DNA of 64,000 nucleotides from an uncultured Pseudoteredinibacter sp. (GTDB lineage: Bacteria > Pseudomonadota > Gammaproteobacteria > Pseudomonadales > Cellvibrionaceae). The stretch spans positions 186,001 to 250,000 of the forward strand of contig NZ_CANMYE010000003.1 of the NCBI RefSeq assembly GCF_947502065.1. The letters run 5' to 3'. The position numbers and the translations under genes are program-made. Of this stretch, positions 23,909-33,140 are shown piece after piece. Position 1 is the stretch's first letter; the number at the start of each line of letters is the position of its first letter. The notes under the pieces were generated by a model, which was given only the letters and a program-made list of their open reading frames with translations, was not told where the DNA came from and did no database searches.

Positions 23909-26314
23909 ATGAAACTGCATATTCGAATCTTCGCATTGCTGGCTATAACGCTGATAGGCTTGGGTATCTCAAGCATGGTATTTCTATATCAGTCTTCTAG
24001 CCAGAAAGTCGAACAAGACGCCTCAGACAAACTGCTTGTTGCTCAAAAGACCTTCTTTGATGTATTAGACAATCAGCACCATCTTCTTAATACCAGCGTG
24101 GAAACCGTTGTAAAAGATTGGGGCCTGCGCCAATCGATTGGGCAACGTGATTTTGATACCTTGCAAAGCGTGTTACAAAACCACAGCAATCGTGTAGGAG
24201 CCGATGTGGCACTCTTTGTTGATAACGAAGGGGCACTAGCCGTTAGCACCATTCGTCAAAATAAAGATCTGCCACAGCAAATCTTGGATCTAGTTAACAA
24301 TAGCAGCAGCATAACCTTCCAGACCATCACAGAAATCAATCAGCGCCACTATCAATTAGTACTTACAGAGGTCAAGGCGCCCATTCGGGTTGGCTGGCTT
24401 GGAATGGGATTCGAAATTGATGACGACATGGCAAATCGCTACAGCGAAATTAGTGGCGTTAACATTAGCTTTGTTTTACCAATGAGCCATAGCTTACAAT
24501 TTATCGCTAGCAGCCTCCCCCCTGAAAGATTGAAGAGCATGCCCCCTACGCCTGGAGAAATAACCGAAAAGCCATGGGTAATACAACAGGGACGCTGGGA
24601 AGATCTCGCACTTTACAGTCCCTTCGATGAGAAATCGAGTAGCGGCTTGGCTATCTTATTTCAACAGTCTCTTAATGAACCAAGAGAAAAATTTAGCCAG
24701 TGGTGGTTGAGTTTATTGTCAATATTCAGCTTGATATCTGTCTTAGCGCTGGCCTTTGGTTATATCTTTTCACGGGGCATTTCCAAACCACTTAATCAAT
24801 TATTACACGTTATTGACGATGTCTCCAAAGGCGACTACAACACCCCAATTCGAATTTACCGGCGCGATGAAATTGGTCGTCTGGCGAAAGCTTTTTCTAG
24901 AATGCAAAAAGCCGTATCTGAACGAGAAGATCATATTACCTACCAAGCCAGCCACGATAGCCTCACCGGATTATTGAACCGCGAAGGCTTGATTGATTGC
25001 ATCGACGAAACCATAAAAGATCTCGATAGCAATAGAGAAATTGCTGTGCTGGCTAATTTTAAGCTGAATTATTTCCAAGATATTGTAGACGCTTTGGGCT
25101 ATTCCTGGGGTGATAAACTAATCAATTTAGTGTCTGAACGCTTGCGCAAGCGGCTGGACGGCCAAGTCTTGGCACACCTAAATATCGATGAGTTCGTGCT
25201 ATTGGCAAAAACCAAAGATATCATGGGCGCCAAAGAGATAAACGATCAGGTTCATCACGCTTTAGAAGACCCATTTTGTGTAAGCGGTATCGATTTAACG
25301 CTAAGAATTTCAGTGGGGATAGTGCTCTACCCTTTCAGTGCTTTGGACGCTGAAGGTTTGTTACGCCGTGCTGGCGTGGCTCTAAATGAAGCCTGCCATA
25401 GCCAAAGAGCTACGGTGACCTATGATCCAATGCACGATGAAGATAGTGTCCGTAAGCTTACTTTGATGGCTGAGTTGCCCAAAGCCATTAGTGAAAATCA
25501 GGTTTGCTTGCACTACCAGCCTAAACTTAGACACATTGATGGCTGCACTCAGGTAGAGGGCGTTGAATGCTTGGTACGCTGGCAACACCCGGAGTTGGGT
25601 TTTGTCCCGCCAGATGATTTTATTGGCCTTGCAGAAAAAACCGGCTACATCGTAGAGCTGACACGCTGGGTTTTGAAAAATGCGTTAATGCAATGTATCA
25701 GCTGGCGACAGCAAGGATTTGATATTGCCATTGCGGTTAACATCTCCGCCTTGGATTTAGCTCAAAAAAACTTCGATAAAGACGTTGCGCAAATGCTAAA
25801 AGAAGCAGGTTTACCTTCAAGCGCACTGATCATTGAAGTTACTGAAAGTGCGGCTGTAGAAAACCCAGAACAAGCGATTGCCCAATTAAGCCACCTTAAA
25901 GATATTGGTATTAAGCTATCGGTTGACGACTATGGGACAGGTTATTCTTCCCTAGCCCAGTTAAAGCAATTGCCCGTGCATGAATTGAAAATTGATAAAA
26001 GCTTCGTACAAGATCTGGCAACTGATGAAGAAGATCGCACCATAGTCCGCTCTACTATCGAGCTGGCCCACAATATAGGCTTGTCGGTGGTGGCTGAGGG
26101 TGTTGAAGATGAAGCGACACTAAAGCAGCTAATTAACTGGGGATGTAATTATATGCAAGGCTATTTTATCGCCAAACCGTTGGACGAAATCGCCATGCAG
26201 AAATGGCTGCAAGCGGCAAGCTTTCCAATTAAATCTTTGCAGCAAGATGCTGCGAAAATCAATGCAGCAACAACAAATACAAGCGCAAGCAATTTAAAAT
26301 CTGTTGTCGACTAA
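23909..26314 (+). CDS. Membrane sensor GGDEF-EAL protein, cyclase site degenerate
   Basis: An 801-residue inner-membrane protein. It has a transmembrane helix (about residues 7-28), a Cache-like periplasmic domain (about 30-265), a second helix and HAMP (about 270-345). A GGDEF-like domain (about 350-515) is followed by EAL (about 530-775). The cyclase motif is NIDEF instead of GGDEF, so synthesis is unlikely. The EAL motif reads ECL with conserved VNIS, EVTES, DDYGTGYSS and KIDKSF, consistent with a phosphodiesterase. It is the last gene of the cupredoxin/barrel set, and the periplasmic domain could receive that signal. Confidence 0.9.
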   Translation: MKLHIRIFALLAITLIGLGISSMVFLYQSSSQKVEQDASDKLLVAQKTFFDVLDNQHHLLNTSVETVVKDWGLRQSIGQRDFDTLQSVLQNHSNRVGADVALFVDNEGALAVSTIRQNKDLPQQILDLVNNSSSITFQTITEINQRHYQLVLTEVKAPIRVGWLGMGFEIDDDMANRYSEISGVNISFVLPMSHSLQFIASSLPPERLKSMPPTPGEITEKPWVIQQGRWEDLALYSPFDEKSSSGLAILFQQSLNEPREKFSQWWLSLLSIFSLISVLALAFGYIFSRGISKPLNQLLHVIDDVSKGDYNTPIRIYRRDEIGRLAKAFSRMQKAVSEREDHITYQASHDSLTGLLNREGLIDCIDETIKDLDSNREIAVLANFKLNYFQDIVDALGYSWGDKLINLVSERLRKRLDGQVLAHLNIDEFVLLAKTKDIMGAKEINDQVHHALEDPFCVSGIDLTLRISVGIVLYPFSALDAEGLLRRAGVALNEACHSQRATVTYDPMHDEDSVRKLTLMAELPKAISENQVCLHYQPKLRHIDGCTQVEGVECLVRWQHPELGFVPPDDFIGLAEKTGYIVELTRWVLKNALMQCISWRQQGFDIAIAVNISALDLAQKNFDKDVAQMLKEAGLPSSALIIEVTESAAVENPEQAIAQLSHLKDIGIKLSVDDYGTGYSSLAQLKQLPVHELKIDKSFVQDLATDEEDRTIVRSTIELAHNIGLSVVAEGVEDEATLKQLINWGCNYMQGYFIAKPLDEIAMQKWLQAASFPIKSLQQDAAKINAATTNTSASNLKSVVD

Positions 26315-26341
26315 AATAAAGTTGAAGTCTTTGCTTTATTT
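26313..26341. terminator. AT-rich bidirectional hairpin between convergent genes
   Basis: AAATAAAG and CTTTATTT form an 8-bp stem with a 12-base loop overlapping the ends of the EAL gene and the convergent lipoprotein gene. A poor T run makes it a weak terminator candidate. Confidence 0.4.
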
Positions 26342-26554
26342 CTTGCCATCTTCTAGCAATGCTTTCCTCTCGCGCTGATATTCAGCAAAGCTCTGTTCGT
26401 ATTGTTGACGACACTGCTCTTGCAGCGCTAGCGGCTCCTTGTGGCAAGCTTGCTTTCGATTGTCTTGGGCCATTTCATAGATATCCTGCTGCGTGCAGGC
26501 CTGTACAGCCAATATCATTGTGAACAACAGCAGCGCTTTCGCTTTAATAGACAT
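26336..26554 (-). CDS. Small predicted lipoprotein
   Basis: A 72-residue protein with a lipoprotein signal ending LAVQAC (Cys20). The remainder is charged and Gln/Glu-rich (REAL-type helical segment), with two further Cys residues near residues 37 and 48. It has an AGGTG ribosome binding site 5 bp before the ATG. I do not recognise the family. It stands alone on the minus strand, convergent with the EAL gene. Confidence 0.7.
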   Translation of the reverse strand: MSIKAKALLLFTMILAVQACTQQDIYEMAQDNRKQACHKEPLALQEQCRQQYEQSFAEYQRERKALLEDGKK

Positions 26555-26630
26555 GATGCACCTAAATGCAATTGAGTTAATGATAAATACCTAGACGCTT
26601 TAACAGCACTATAGTTCACAGCTAGCACCT

Positions 26631-26693
26631 CACCTCTATCCTCTCACTTCACACCTCTATCCCCTCACCTCTCAACTCTCACCTCCATCACCT
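26631..26693. repeat. Three degenerate 21-bp CT-rich tandem units
   Basis: Units start at 26631, 26652 and 26673. The first two share CACCTCTATCC and TCAC; the third is more diverged. They lie just after the DUF547 gene and overlap its stop codon. Confidence 0.6.
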
Positions 26694-27530
26694 AGTCTCA
26701 GGCATAGCCTCATTCAAGCTCCAGTCGTATTGATACTGAAATCCTTCAACAGGCTCGTCAATGAGTCCCTGCTTTTGAAAATACTCCCACAGATTGGTTT
26801 TCTTATCACTGAAATCCCGCCAGTACCAATTGAAGATACTGGACACTTGATAAGCATTATCTGTACGCTCAAAACCTCTGAGCGACTGCAAAAATGTTTT
26901 TTCAGCAAGGTTCAATTGCTCGTTAAGTGTCTGCGCACGATAAATATCATTCGCCAGATTCGGACATCCTACGCTGGCGCAGTTTAAGGCGAAATGAAAG
27001 CGCTGGTCCTTCCAGATAGGTCTAAGGATTCGATGCTCTATATCGTTTAGAGATAATTTAATACCAGCAACTTTAATCAACTTGTCTTCCCAGGGGCCGC
27101 CATTAAACAGGCTTTTAAAGCTTAATCGAATGTCCTTAATGGAAGATACGGGATAATGTTGCAACACCAAGCTAACCACGCTCAAATTGTAACTGTTAAT
27201 CCAAAATGCCTGCTGTTCACTATCGCTCCAGCCGCGCGGATCAACATTTACCAATGAGTCTTGCAGGCGATTTAAAGCAAGCTTATCGTCTTCAGTCACC
27301 GCCGCGTAGTCCACACGATTTAAGCCAGAGCTGTCTGTACTGACATAACGCTCTAAAAACGCCTGCCAAAGCGCCCAAGAGGGCCTCTCTGTGTACTCTT
27401 CGGTAGCTGATGGGCTTGGCAGCCACTCTTCCCAGAGCTCAGCCTGTGGGGCAGCCTCTAAAGTAAACGTAAAACAAAGAACGCCGCAAAGGCAAAGGTT
27501 TAGCAACAATCGAAAGGATTTACGACTCAT
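26688..27530 (-). CDS. DUF547 domain protein
   Basis: A 280-residue protein with an N-terminal signal peptide (about residues 1-26) and a DUF547 domain. Family features are RVDYAAVTEDDKLALNRLQD, EQQAFWINSYNLSVVSLVL, GPWEDKLIKVAG and HFALNCASVGCPNL with its Cys-Ala-Ser motif. DUF547 proteins are periplasmic or extracytoplasmic and of unknown biochemical function. It is separate from its neighbours. Confidence 0.9.
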   Translation of the reverse strand: MSRKSFRLLLNLCLCGVLCFTFTLEAAPQAELWEEWLPSPSATEEYTERPSWALWQAFLERYVSTDSSGLNRVDYAAVTEDDKLALNRLQDSLVNVDPRGWSDSEQQAFWINSYNLSVVSLVLQHYPVSSIKDIRLSFKSLFNGGPWEDKLIKVAGIKLSLNDIEHRILRPIWKDQRFHFALNCASVGCPNLANDIYRAQTLNEQLNLAEKTFLQSLRGFERTDNAYQVSSIFNWYWRDFSDKKTNLWEYFQKQGLIDEPVEGFQYQYDWSLNEAMPETR

Positions 27531-27686
27531 AGAATTCCCAGTTTATGTCAATAACAAGCTTGGCCGCACACTCCGTAAACCAATATTTATGGGTGACTAA
27601 GGGCTAAGTTCTAGTTTGCCATGGCATGTGGCCCATCGATACTCTAGAATAGTTAACCAATTTATAACATTTGGTTAACATTGAGC

Positions 27687-28988
27687 ATGAGTGACAACAT
27701 GGCCATGAGCCCCGAACAACTCCAAGCCATCGATAAACAGCATATCTGGCATCCCTATAGTCAAGTAGCCCAAGATCAAAGCCCTGCCCTACCCATAGTT
27801 GATAGCGCCCAAGGCGTCTATTTAAAGCTGGCCAGCGGCGAGCAGGTAATTGATGGTATGTCCTCCTGGTGGTGCATGCTGCATGGTTATAATCACCCCG
27901 TACTAAACGCCGCCGCCAAGGCCCAACTTGATAAAATGTCCCATGTCATGTTCGGAGGCTTAACCCATGAACCGGCCGTTAGATTGGCAAAGTTACTGGT
28001 AGATATCACTCCTGCCGGTTTGGATAAGGTCTTCTTTGCCGACTCGGGCTCTGTGAGTGTCGAAGTCGCAATTAAAATGGCATTGCAGTATTGGCATTCC
28101 CTCGGCCGACCTGAAAAACAGCGTTTAATTACCATCAAAAATGGCTATCACGGTGATACTTTTGGCGCGATGGCCAGCTGCGATCCGGTAAACGGCATGC
28201 ACCACCTTTTTAGTGCTAATTTGCCACAACATCACTTTTTAGAAGCACCACCGATGGGTTTTGATAAGCCCCCCTGCTCTGCTTATTTACAAGACATCAG
28301 AGATTACATTGCTAAGCATCACCATGAAATTGCCGCCTTTATACTGGAGCCTGTTGTTCAAGGGGCTGGCGGTATGCGCTTTTACTCACCAGCGTATTTA
28401 CAAGAGATTAAGGTGCTTTGTGATGAGTTTGACTTACTGCTCATCGCCGATGAAATTGCAACTGGCTTTGGCCGCAGTGGTAAATTGTTTGCTTGCGAGC
28501 ATGCTGGCATCAGCCCCGACATATTATGCTTAGGTAAAGCATTAAGTGGAGGCTACATGACTTTGGCGGCGACACTTTGCAGCGAAAAAATTGCCAATGG
28601 CATATGCAATGGAGAAGCGTCAGTTTTTATGCACGGCCCCACCTTTATGGCAAACCCCCTGGCTTGTGCTACTGCGCTGGCCAGCACTGAGCTGCTACTT
28701 CAACAGGACTGGGCCAGCCAAATAACGAACATTGAAACCCAGCTAAGTATTGGCCTTGCCCCATTGCGAAATGCTCCCGATGTCGCTGATGTACGAGTAT
28801 TGGGCGCCATCGGGGTGGTGGAAATGAAACAGGACGTTGATAAAGAAGCCTTGCAAAGTGCATTGATTGAGCGCGGTGTATGGTTGCGCCCTTTTGGCAA
28901 GCTGGTTTACACCATGCCTCCATTTGTAAGTACCAATGAAGAGTTACAGCAGCTTTGCTCCGCAATGGTGGAGACTTTAAGCCAATAG
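27687..28988 (+). CDS. bioA: Adenosylmethionine-8-amino-7-oxononanoate aminotransferase BioA
   Basis: BioA transfers the amino group from SAM to 7-keto-8-aminopelargonate in biotin synthesis. The 433-residue protein has HIWHPYSQ, SSWWCMLHGYNHP and GFGRSGKLFACEHAGI. The PLP-lysine motif LGKALSGGY is about residue 278. The chosen ATG (MSDNMAMSPEQ) lacks a good ribosome binding site; a TTG at 27681 adds two residues. The other bio genes are not in this window, so the gene stands alone. Confidence 0.96.
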   Translation: MSDNMAMSPEQLQAIDKQHIWHPYSQVAQDQSPALPIVDSAQGVYLKLASGEQVIDGMSSWWCMLHGYNHPVLNAAAKAQLDKMSHVMFGGLTHEPAVRLAKLLVDITPAGLDKVFFADSGSVSVEVAIKMALQYWHSLGRPEKQRLITIKNGYHGDTFGAMASCDPVNGMHHLFSANLPQHHFLEAPPMGFDKPPCSAYLQDIRDYIAKHHHEIAAFILEPVVQGAGGMRFYSPAYLQEIKVLCDEFDLLLIADEIATGFGRSGKLFACEHAGISPDILCLGKALSGGYMTLAATLCSEKIANGICNGEASVFMHGPTFMANPLACATALASTELLLQQDWASQITNIETQLSIGLAPLRNAPDVADVRVLGAIGVVEMKQDVDKEALQSALIERGVWLRPFGKLVYTMPPFVSTNEELQQLCSAMVETLSQ

Positions 28989-29078
28989 ATCGCCTTACTA
29001 ATGGGCGCATAAATGCTTAGATTAAATTAGCGACAAAGGAGCAAAATCCAAGCGCTTTGTGTCCTTTTGGATTACTTG

Positions 29079-29354
29079 CTATGTCGCGTTGCTCACCTTA
29101 ACTCTTTGCCACACAACTAAAACACCTATACAGACAATGGTTGGTATATATTGAAACAACCAATCTATTGGATTTTGCGCAAAAAGATGACTTAGCCACG
29201 AGCCTGAAGCAAGTGAAATGACAATTACGGTAATGGCTTGAATTTTATAAAGTGAACCAACACAACCACTTTCTTTAATCTGAGCTCTAACACTTAACCT
29301 AAGTACAACTGAGTAAATAATTAGAATTAAATATAGGAATGCGAATGCAGCCAT
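29079..29354 (-). CDS. Small membrane protein, unknown
   Basis: A 91-residue protein with about three hydrophobic segments (residues roughly 4-20, 37-54 and 67-82). The ATG at 29354 has AAGGAG 10 bp upstream; a longer reading from 29393 adds 13 residues. It has no recognised motif. It is isolated, upstream of the trpS terminator. Confidence 0.5.
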   Translation of the reverse strand: MAAFAFLYLILIIYSVVLRLSVRAQIKESGCVGSLYKIQAITVIVISLASGSWLSHLFAQNPIDWLFQYIPTIVCIGVLVVWQRVKVSNAT

Positions 29355-29431
29355 ATACTCAAATCTCCTTTTGCAACATGCCAGCCGTTCCATAGATTCA
29401 AATTAACACATTGATTTCAAACGCAAAAGCT

Positions 29432-29472
29432 AAAAAGCCCTGGCGAATGGTATATTCATCAGGGCTTTTTTT
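29432..29472 (-). terminator. Terminator after trpS
   Basis: AAAAAGCCCTG and CAGGGCTTTTT pair, and on the minus strand five T follow the stem. The hairpin begins 31 bp after the trpS stop. Confidence 0.75.
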
Positions 29473-29502
29473 GTATTTCTAACGACGCTAGGCTAGCAGT
29501 TA

Positions 29503-30531
29503 TTAAGACAATTTACGAATACCAACCGAGCTGCGTAGTTTATCTAACAGCGGCTCGCTATACCCTCGGGCCTTTTCAGCACCGGCTTGTAAAACATCTT
29601 CAATATAAGAAGGGTTCGCCAGCAACTCATTATATCGCTCACGCGGCTCTGCCAGCTCGGCATTAATTAGCTCAAACAGTTGCTTCTTAGCTTCACCCCA
29701 AGCGATGCCGTCAGCAAAGGCTTGACGCATTTCCGCTTGCTGTTGCTCATTGGCAAAGGCCTTCCAGATTTGAAATACCGTCGAGGTATCAGGATCTTTT
29801 GCTTCACCAGGCTCAAGCAGGTTAGTTTTAATTTTATTGATGTGTTTACGTAGCGGCTTCTCACCTAAGAACAAGGGAATGGTATTACCATAACTCTTAC
29901 TCATTTTACGGCCGTCTAAACCTTGCAAAACTGCAACGTCATCATCAACAAGATATTCAGGCAAGGTAAAAACTGGCTGCTTTTTACTCGCGAACAAATG
30001 GTTAAAACGCTGTGCCATATCACGGGCCATTTCTACGTGCTGAATCTGATCGCGCCCAACAGGTACTTTATTCGCATTAAAAATTAAAATATCTGCTGCC
30101 ATTAAGACCGGATAGCTAAACAAGCCCATGGTGATGCCATAATCAGGATCTTCTCCCGCTTCAGCGTTTTGATCTACGGCCGCCTTATAGGCATGTGCTC
30201 TATTCATCAAGCCTTTGGCGCACACACAATTTAGCATCCAGCACAGCTCAGCAATTTGCGGAATATCCGATTGACGATAAAAAACGACTTCTTCTGGGTT
30301 TAAACCTAGAGCCAGCCAGCTGGCGGCAATCTCTTTGGTAGATTGCGCAACGAGTTCCGGATCCTGACATTTAATAAGGGCGTGGAAATCCGCCAAAAAA
30401 TAAAATGATAGGTTATCTTGGTTGCGGCTTGCCTCAATCGCGGGGCGAATGGCGCCAACATAGTTACCGATATGCGGGGTACCTGAAGTTGTAATCCCCG
30501 TGAGAATACGCTGTTTTTCTTTGCTGCTCAT
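29503..30531 (-). CDS. trpS: Tryptophan-tRNA ligase
   Basis: TrpS charges tRNA-Trp. The 342-residue protein has the class I signature HIGN in [18 protein letters not shown] and the KMSKS loop in [14 protein letters not shown] (about residue 205). It has the dimer interface and anticodon-binding helices at the end. It is downstream of the queuosine mannosyltransferase gene (95-bp gap). Confidence 0.97.
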   Translation of the reverse strand: MSSKEKQRILTGITTSGTPHIGNYVGAIRPAIEASRNQDNLSFYFLADFHALIKCQDPELVAQSTKEIAASWLALGLNPEEVVFYRQSDIPQIAELCWMLNCVCAKGLMNRAHAYKAAVDQNAEAGEDPDYGITMGLFSYPVLMAADILIFNANKVPVGRDQIQHVEMARDMAQRFNHLFASKKQPVFTLPEYLVDDDVAVLQGLDGRKMSKSYGNTIPLFLGEKPLRKHINKIKTNLLEPGEAKDPDTSTVFQIWKAFANEQQQAEMRQAFADGIAWGEAKKQLFELINAELAEPRERYNELLANPSYIEDVLQAGAEKARGYSEPLLDKLRSSVGIRKLS

Positions 30532-30626
30532 GCTTGGTCCAAAAATCTTATATAGGGGCAGCCTTAGCTGCCGGGCGCCGCTATGATACAGTGCCTAGGG
30601 CTAAGAACATAGAGCATGGAGCAAAG

Positions 30627-31799
30627 TCAGGGTGCCTGGCGGCCTTCAAGCAGCTTACGAATACAGTGTAGATACTTGGGGCCAAGGTTGGGCCAGCTGA
30701 AATCAAGCTTCGCTTGCACTTCCTCTAATGGCTGTCCCGCCGCCCGAGACAATGCCATATCCAGTACTCTAGCCGCCAAGCCACTGGCCTCTAGCTCTAT
30801 ACTACCTGATTGGTAACAAGCGTTTTTAGCAAACCACTCTGGATATACCAAGCGATCAGGCAGTAGCGGCAGGCAACCATAGCTACAAGCTTCCAGAACG
30901 GCTAAGCCTTGAAAATCATGTTCGGCGGTAGATAACACAATATCTGCCTTGGTCAATAGCGCATGATAGTCCTCAAGGCACTCCTGATAGCCCCATGCCA
31001 CCAGTTTCATAGGGCTATCGTGAGCACTGAGCAGCTTATGAATCTGCTCAAATTCAGAGGGCACTTGCCGAAAGCTCTGCCCAACAATATACCACTCAAT
31101 ACTCGGTCGCTTTTGTGCTGGAAGGGCCAGAAGCATATGTTGTAAAGATTGAATTAAAGCCAGCAAACGATTGGGCCCCTTGTCGTACTCCCAACGATGG
31201 TTCCATAGGATACGTAAGGCCCCAGGCCCGGCATAAACCGCTTTATCGCTAACCTTTGCCGCTGCAATAGGTACAGGAATAAGCTCTGATTTTGAACGCA
31301 ATCGCTCTAACAGCCCCTTCGGGACGTTATCCGGCATCGCTTTTAGCAGTTTTTTTGCACCATTCAAAAAGCTTTGCTGATTGTATTGGCTGTTAAAGAT
31401 CAAACGGTCTGCGCATAAGGCGCTATAAATACTGGTTAACTGTGGCTCTACCAGACTGTGTTGTTTGGCGCTCTTGGGGTAAGCAAACTGATTTTCATGA
31501 AAGTATAAAATGGTAGGTAATTGAGCCAGCTCAGGCACAAATCCGCGCAGGGCAGAAAGATCAACCATCGAGGTGGCTAACAAAAATTGGTAATCTTGCT
31601 GAAGAGTTTCACGCTCATTAAAAGCCCAACTCAAACTATTACCGCGCTGACGCCAGCTAAAATAGCGTGGCGCCAGACAAAGCTGAGTCCATTGCCATTG
31701 CTTTAAGCCAGTGGTGAGTTGATTTCTCCAGTAAGCATGGCTTTGAGCATCATAGGCCGATAACAGCAGGGCTTTAGGGGCAGCACACTGTTTTTTCAT
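30627..31799 (-). CDS. tRNA-queuosine alpha-mannosyltransferase (DUF3524 type)
   Basis: A 390-residue glycosyltransferase with an N-terminal DUF3524 domain. Its hallmarks are ALLLSAYDAQSHAYWRNQL (about residues 10-28), LCLAPRYFSWRQRGNSLSWA and ILYFHENQFAYPKSA. The C-terminal GT4-like domain has LRILWNHRWEYDKGPNRLL and VLEACSYGCLPLLPDRLVYP. The family transfers mannose to queuosine in tRNA-Asp. It sits upstream of trpS. Confidence 0.88.
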   Translation of the reverse strand: MKKQCAAPKALLLSAYDAQSHAYWRNQLTTGLKQWQWTQLCLAPRYFSWRQRGNSLSWAFNERETLQQDYQFLLATSMVDLSALRGFVPELAQLPTILYFHENQFAYPKSAKQHSLVEPQLTSIYSALCADRLIFNSQYNQQSFLNGAKKLLKAMPDNVPKGLLERLRSKSELIPVPIAAAKVSDKAVYAGPGALRILWNHRWEYDKGPNRLLALIQSLQHMLLALPAQKRPSIEWYIVGQSFRQVPSEFEQIHKLLSAHDSPMKLVAWGYQECLEDYHALLTKADIVLSTAEHDFQGLAVLEACSYGCLPLLPDRLVYPEWFAKNACYQSGSIELEASGLAARVLDMALSRAAGQPLEEVQAKLDFSWPNLGPKYLHCIRKLLEGRQAP

Positions 31800-31847
31800 A
31801 AAGCTGTCATAAATAAAGGCTTTTAACGGCTTACCGTGTTGAACGCT

Positions 31848-32909
31848 TTACAGCTCTACTTCTTGTACATCGCTACTGCGTAGCAGCAACACATCTAAAC
31901 CGGCCTGAACCATCAGCTGCACTGCAACCTCTGAACGCCGACCACCGTAATCGCTAACCACGTACAAAATGTCTTTCGACATTTCGTCCAATTTTGGACG
32001 TAAGTAAGACAAAGGAATATTCACCGAGCCCGAAAGCTGCTGCTGTTTAAATTCAATGGGCAAACGCACATCGATTAAACGAATAGAGCGCCCTGTTTGC
32101 TGCAATTTGAAAAACTCAGCGACTGAAACGTAACTCACCAAAGGCTTGTGGAGCAGCTCGGCAAAACTCTCTTTACCTAAACACATTAACTCCCCATCGC
32201 TGCTCATTTCCACAGTAGCGTTACGGGTGGTATTACCGATTAAAGCTTCCTCACCGAAATAATCACCGGTAGATAAATTGGCTTTACAATACCCTGCCGA
32301 ATCTAATACCTGTGCTGTACCGGATTTAATAACATAAAAATAGTCACCTTGAGTGCCCACCACAACGACCTTTTCACCTTTACTGACATTGCGCGGGATA
32401 AATCGCTGGAATAAAGCCTGGATATTTCCAGGGGGAATTCTGGAAAATAATGGCGCCGATAACAAAACACTCATCCAGTCTTTGCTCAGCTGCTCTTCAA
32501 TAATTGGGTCAGCGTCGACCTCATCATCAGGATCAATAGGTATGCTATTTTCGACCAAGCTTGATTCACTCCAGACCATCACAAGGTCTAGAAAGTCACG
32601 CTCGATAACCAAGGCGGTAACATCAGTTTTGGCGAATGCTGATACCCTTGCTGGCTGAGTGTTGCACAAGGGGTGTCGAGCTTGTGGACTGGTGTGATTT
32701 ACGCTAATACGAGACAGGTCAGCGGCCAGCAGGTCTACCCCACCTTTGAGTAGGTAAAAGGTTTCTGAGAGGTTTTTGCCGCGCTGAAACAGCACATCTC
32801 CCTTTTTAAACTCTCTTACGCTTATACGCCCCAATGCACGCTCTAGGAAATCACTAGAAAGGCTATCAAATGGCGAGAACTCTTGTAATATTTCTTTACT
32901 TATTGTCAT
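31848..32909 (-). CDS. Double cyclic-nucleotide-binding plus rhodanese-like protein
   Basis: A 353-residue regulatory-looking protein with three domains. A first cNMP-binding domain (about residues 10-115) is degenerate at its pocket. A second cNMP-binding domain (about 150-260) has GDYFGEEALIGNTTRNATV, a phosphate-binding cassette. A C-terminal rhodanese fold (about 265-350) has LIDVRLPIEF but VSDYGGRRS in the active loop, with Ser where the catalytic Cys should be. It probably senses cyclic nucleotide and uses the rhodanese fold as a non-catalytic module. It is monocistronic. Confidence 0.85.
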   Translation of the reverse strand: MTISKEILQEFSPFDSLSSDFLERALGRISVREFKKGDVLFQRGKNLSETFYLLKGGVDLLAADLSRISVNHTSPQARHPLCNTQPARVSAFAKTDVTALVIERDFLDLVMVWSESSLVENSIPIDPDDEVDADPIIEEQLSKDWMSVLLSAPLFSRIPPGNIQALFQRFIPRNVSKGEKVVVVGTQGDYFYVIKSGTAQVLDSAGYCKANLSTGDYFGEEALIGNTTRNATVEMSSDGELMCLGKESFAELLHKPLVSYVSVAEFFKLQQTGRSIRLIDVRLPIEFKQQQLSGSVNIPLSYLRPKLDEMSKDILYVVSDYGGRRSEVAVQLMVQAGLDVLLLRSSDVQEVEL

Positions 32910-33071
32910 TACTTAGTCGAACATCCATAACCGTGGAGATCACCATCGCCAGATTCGCACTGACAACGTCGCTTACACTTAATAATAGCTAGCTTAGCTA
33001 AAACGGCCACTCCATTGGCTTTTGCCCGGCCCGGTAACTCAAGCAGCTACCACTTAGGTAATTATCTCTAC

Positions 33072-33107
33072 AACTACATTCGTAACTACATTTGTAACTA
33101 CACAGTT
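33072..33107. repeat. Three 12-bp tandem units AACTACATTCGT
   Basis: Units at 33072, 33084 and 33096 read AACTACATTCGT, AACTACATTTGT and AACTACACAGTT. They lie between apeB and the cNMP/rhodanese gene. Confidence 0.7.
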
Positions 33108-33140
33108 ATTACCACCATCCATGCCAAAATGTGGTTCAGG

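Noticed and set aside
27681..27686. TTG start for bioA
   Set aside because: The ATG two codons later is more usual, though neither has a clear ribosome site.
33072..33107. Short tandem repeats as a CRISPR array
   Set aside because: Units are 12 bp without spacers, and no cas gene is present.
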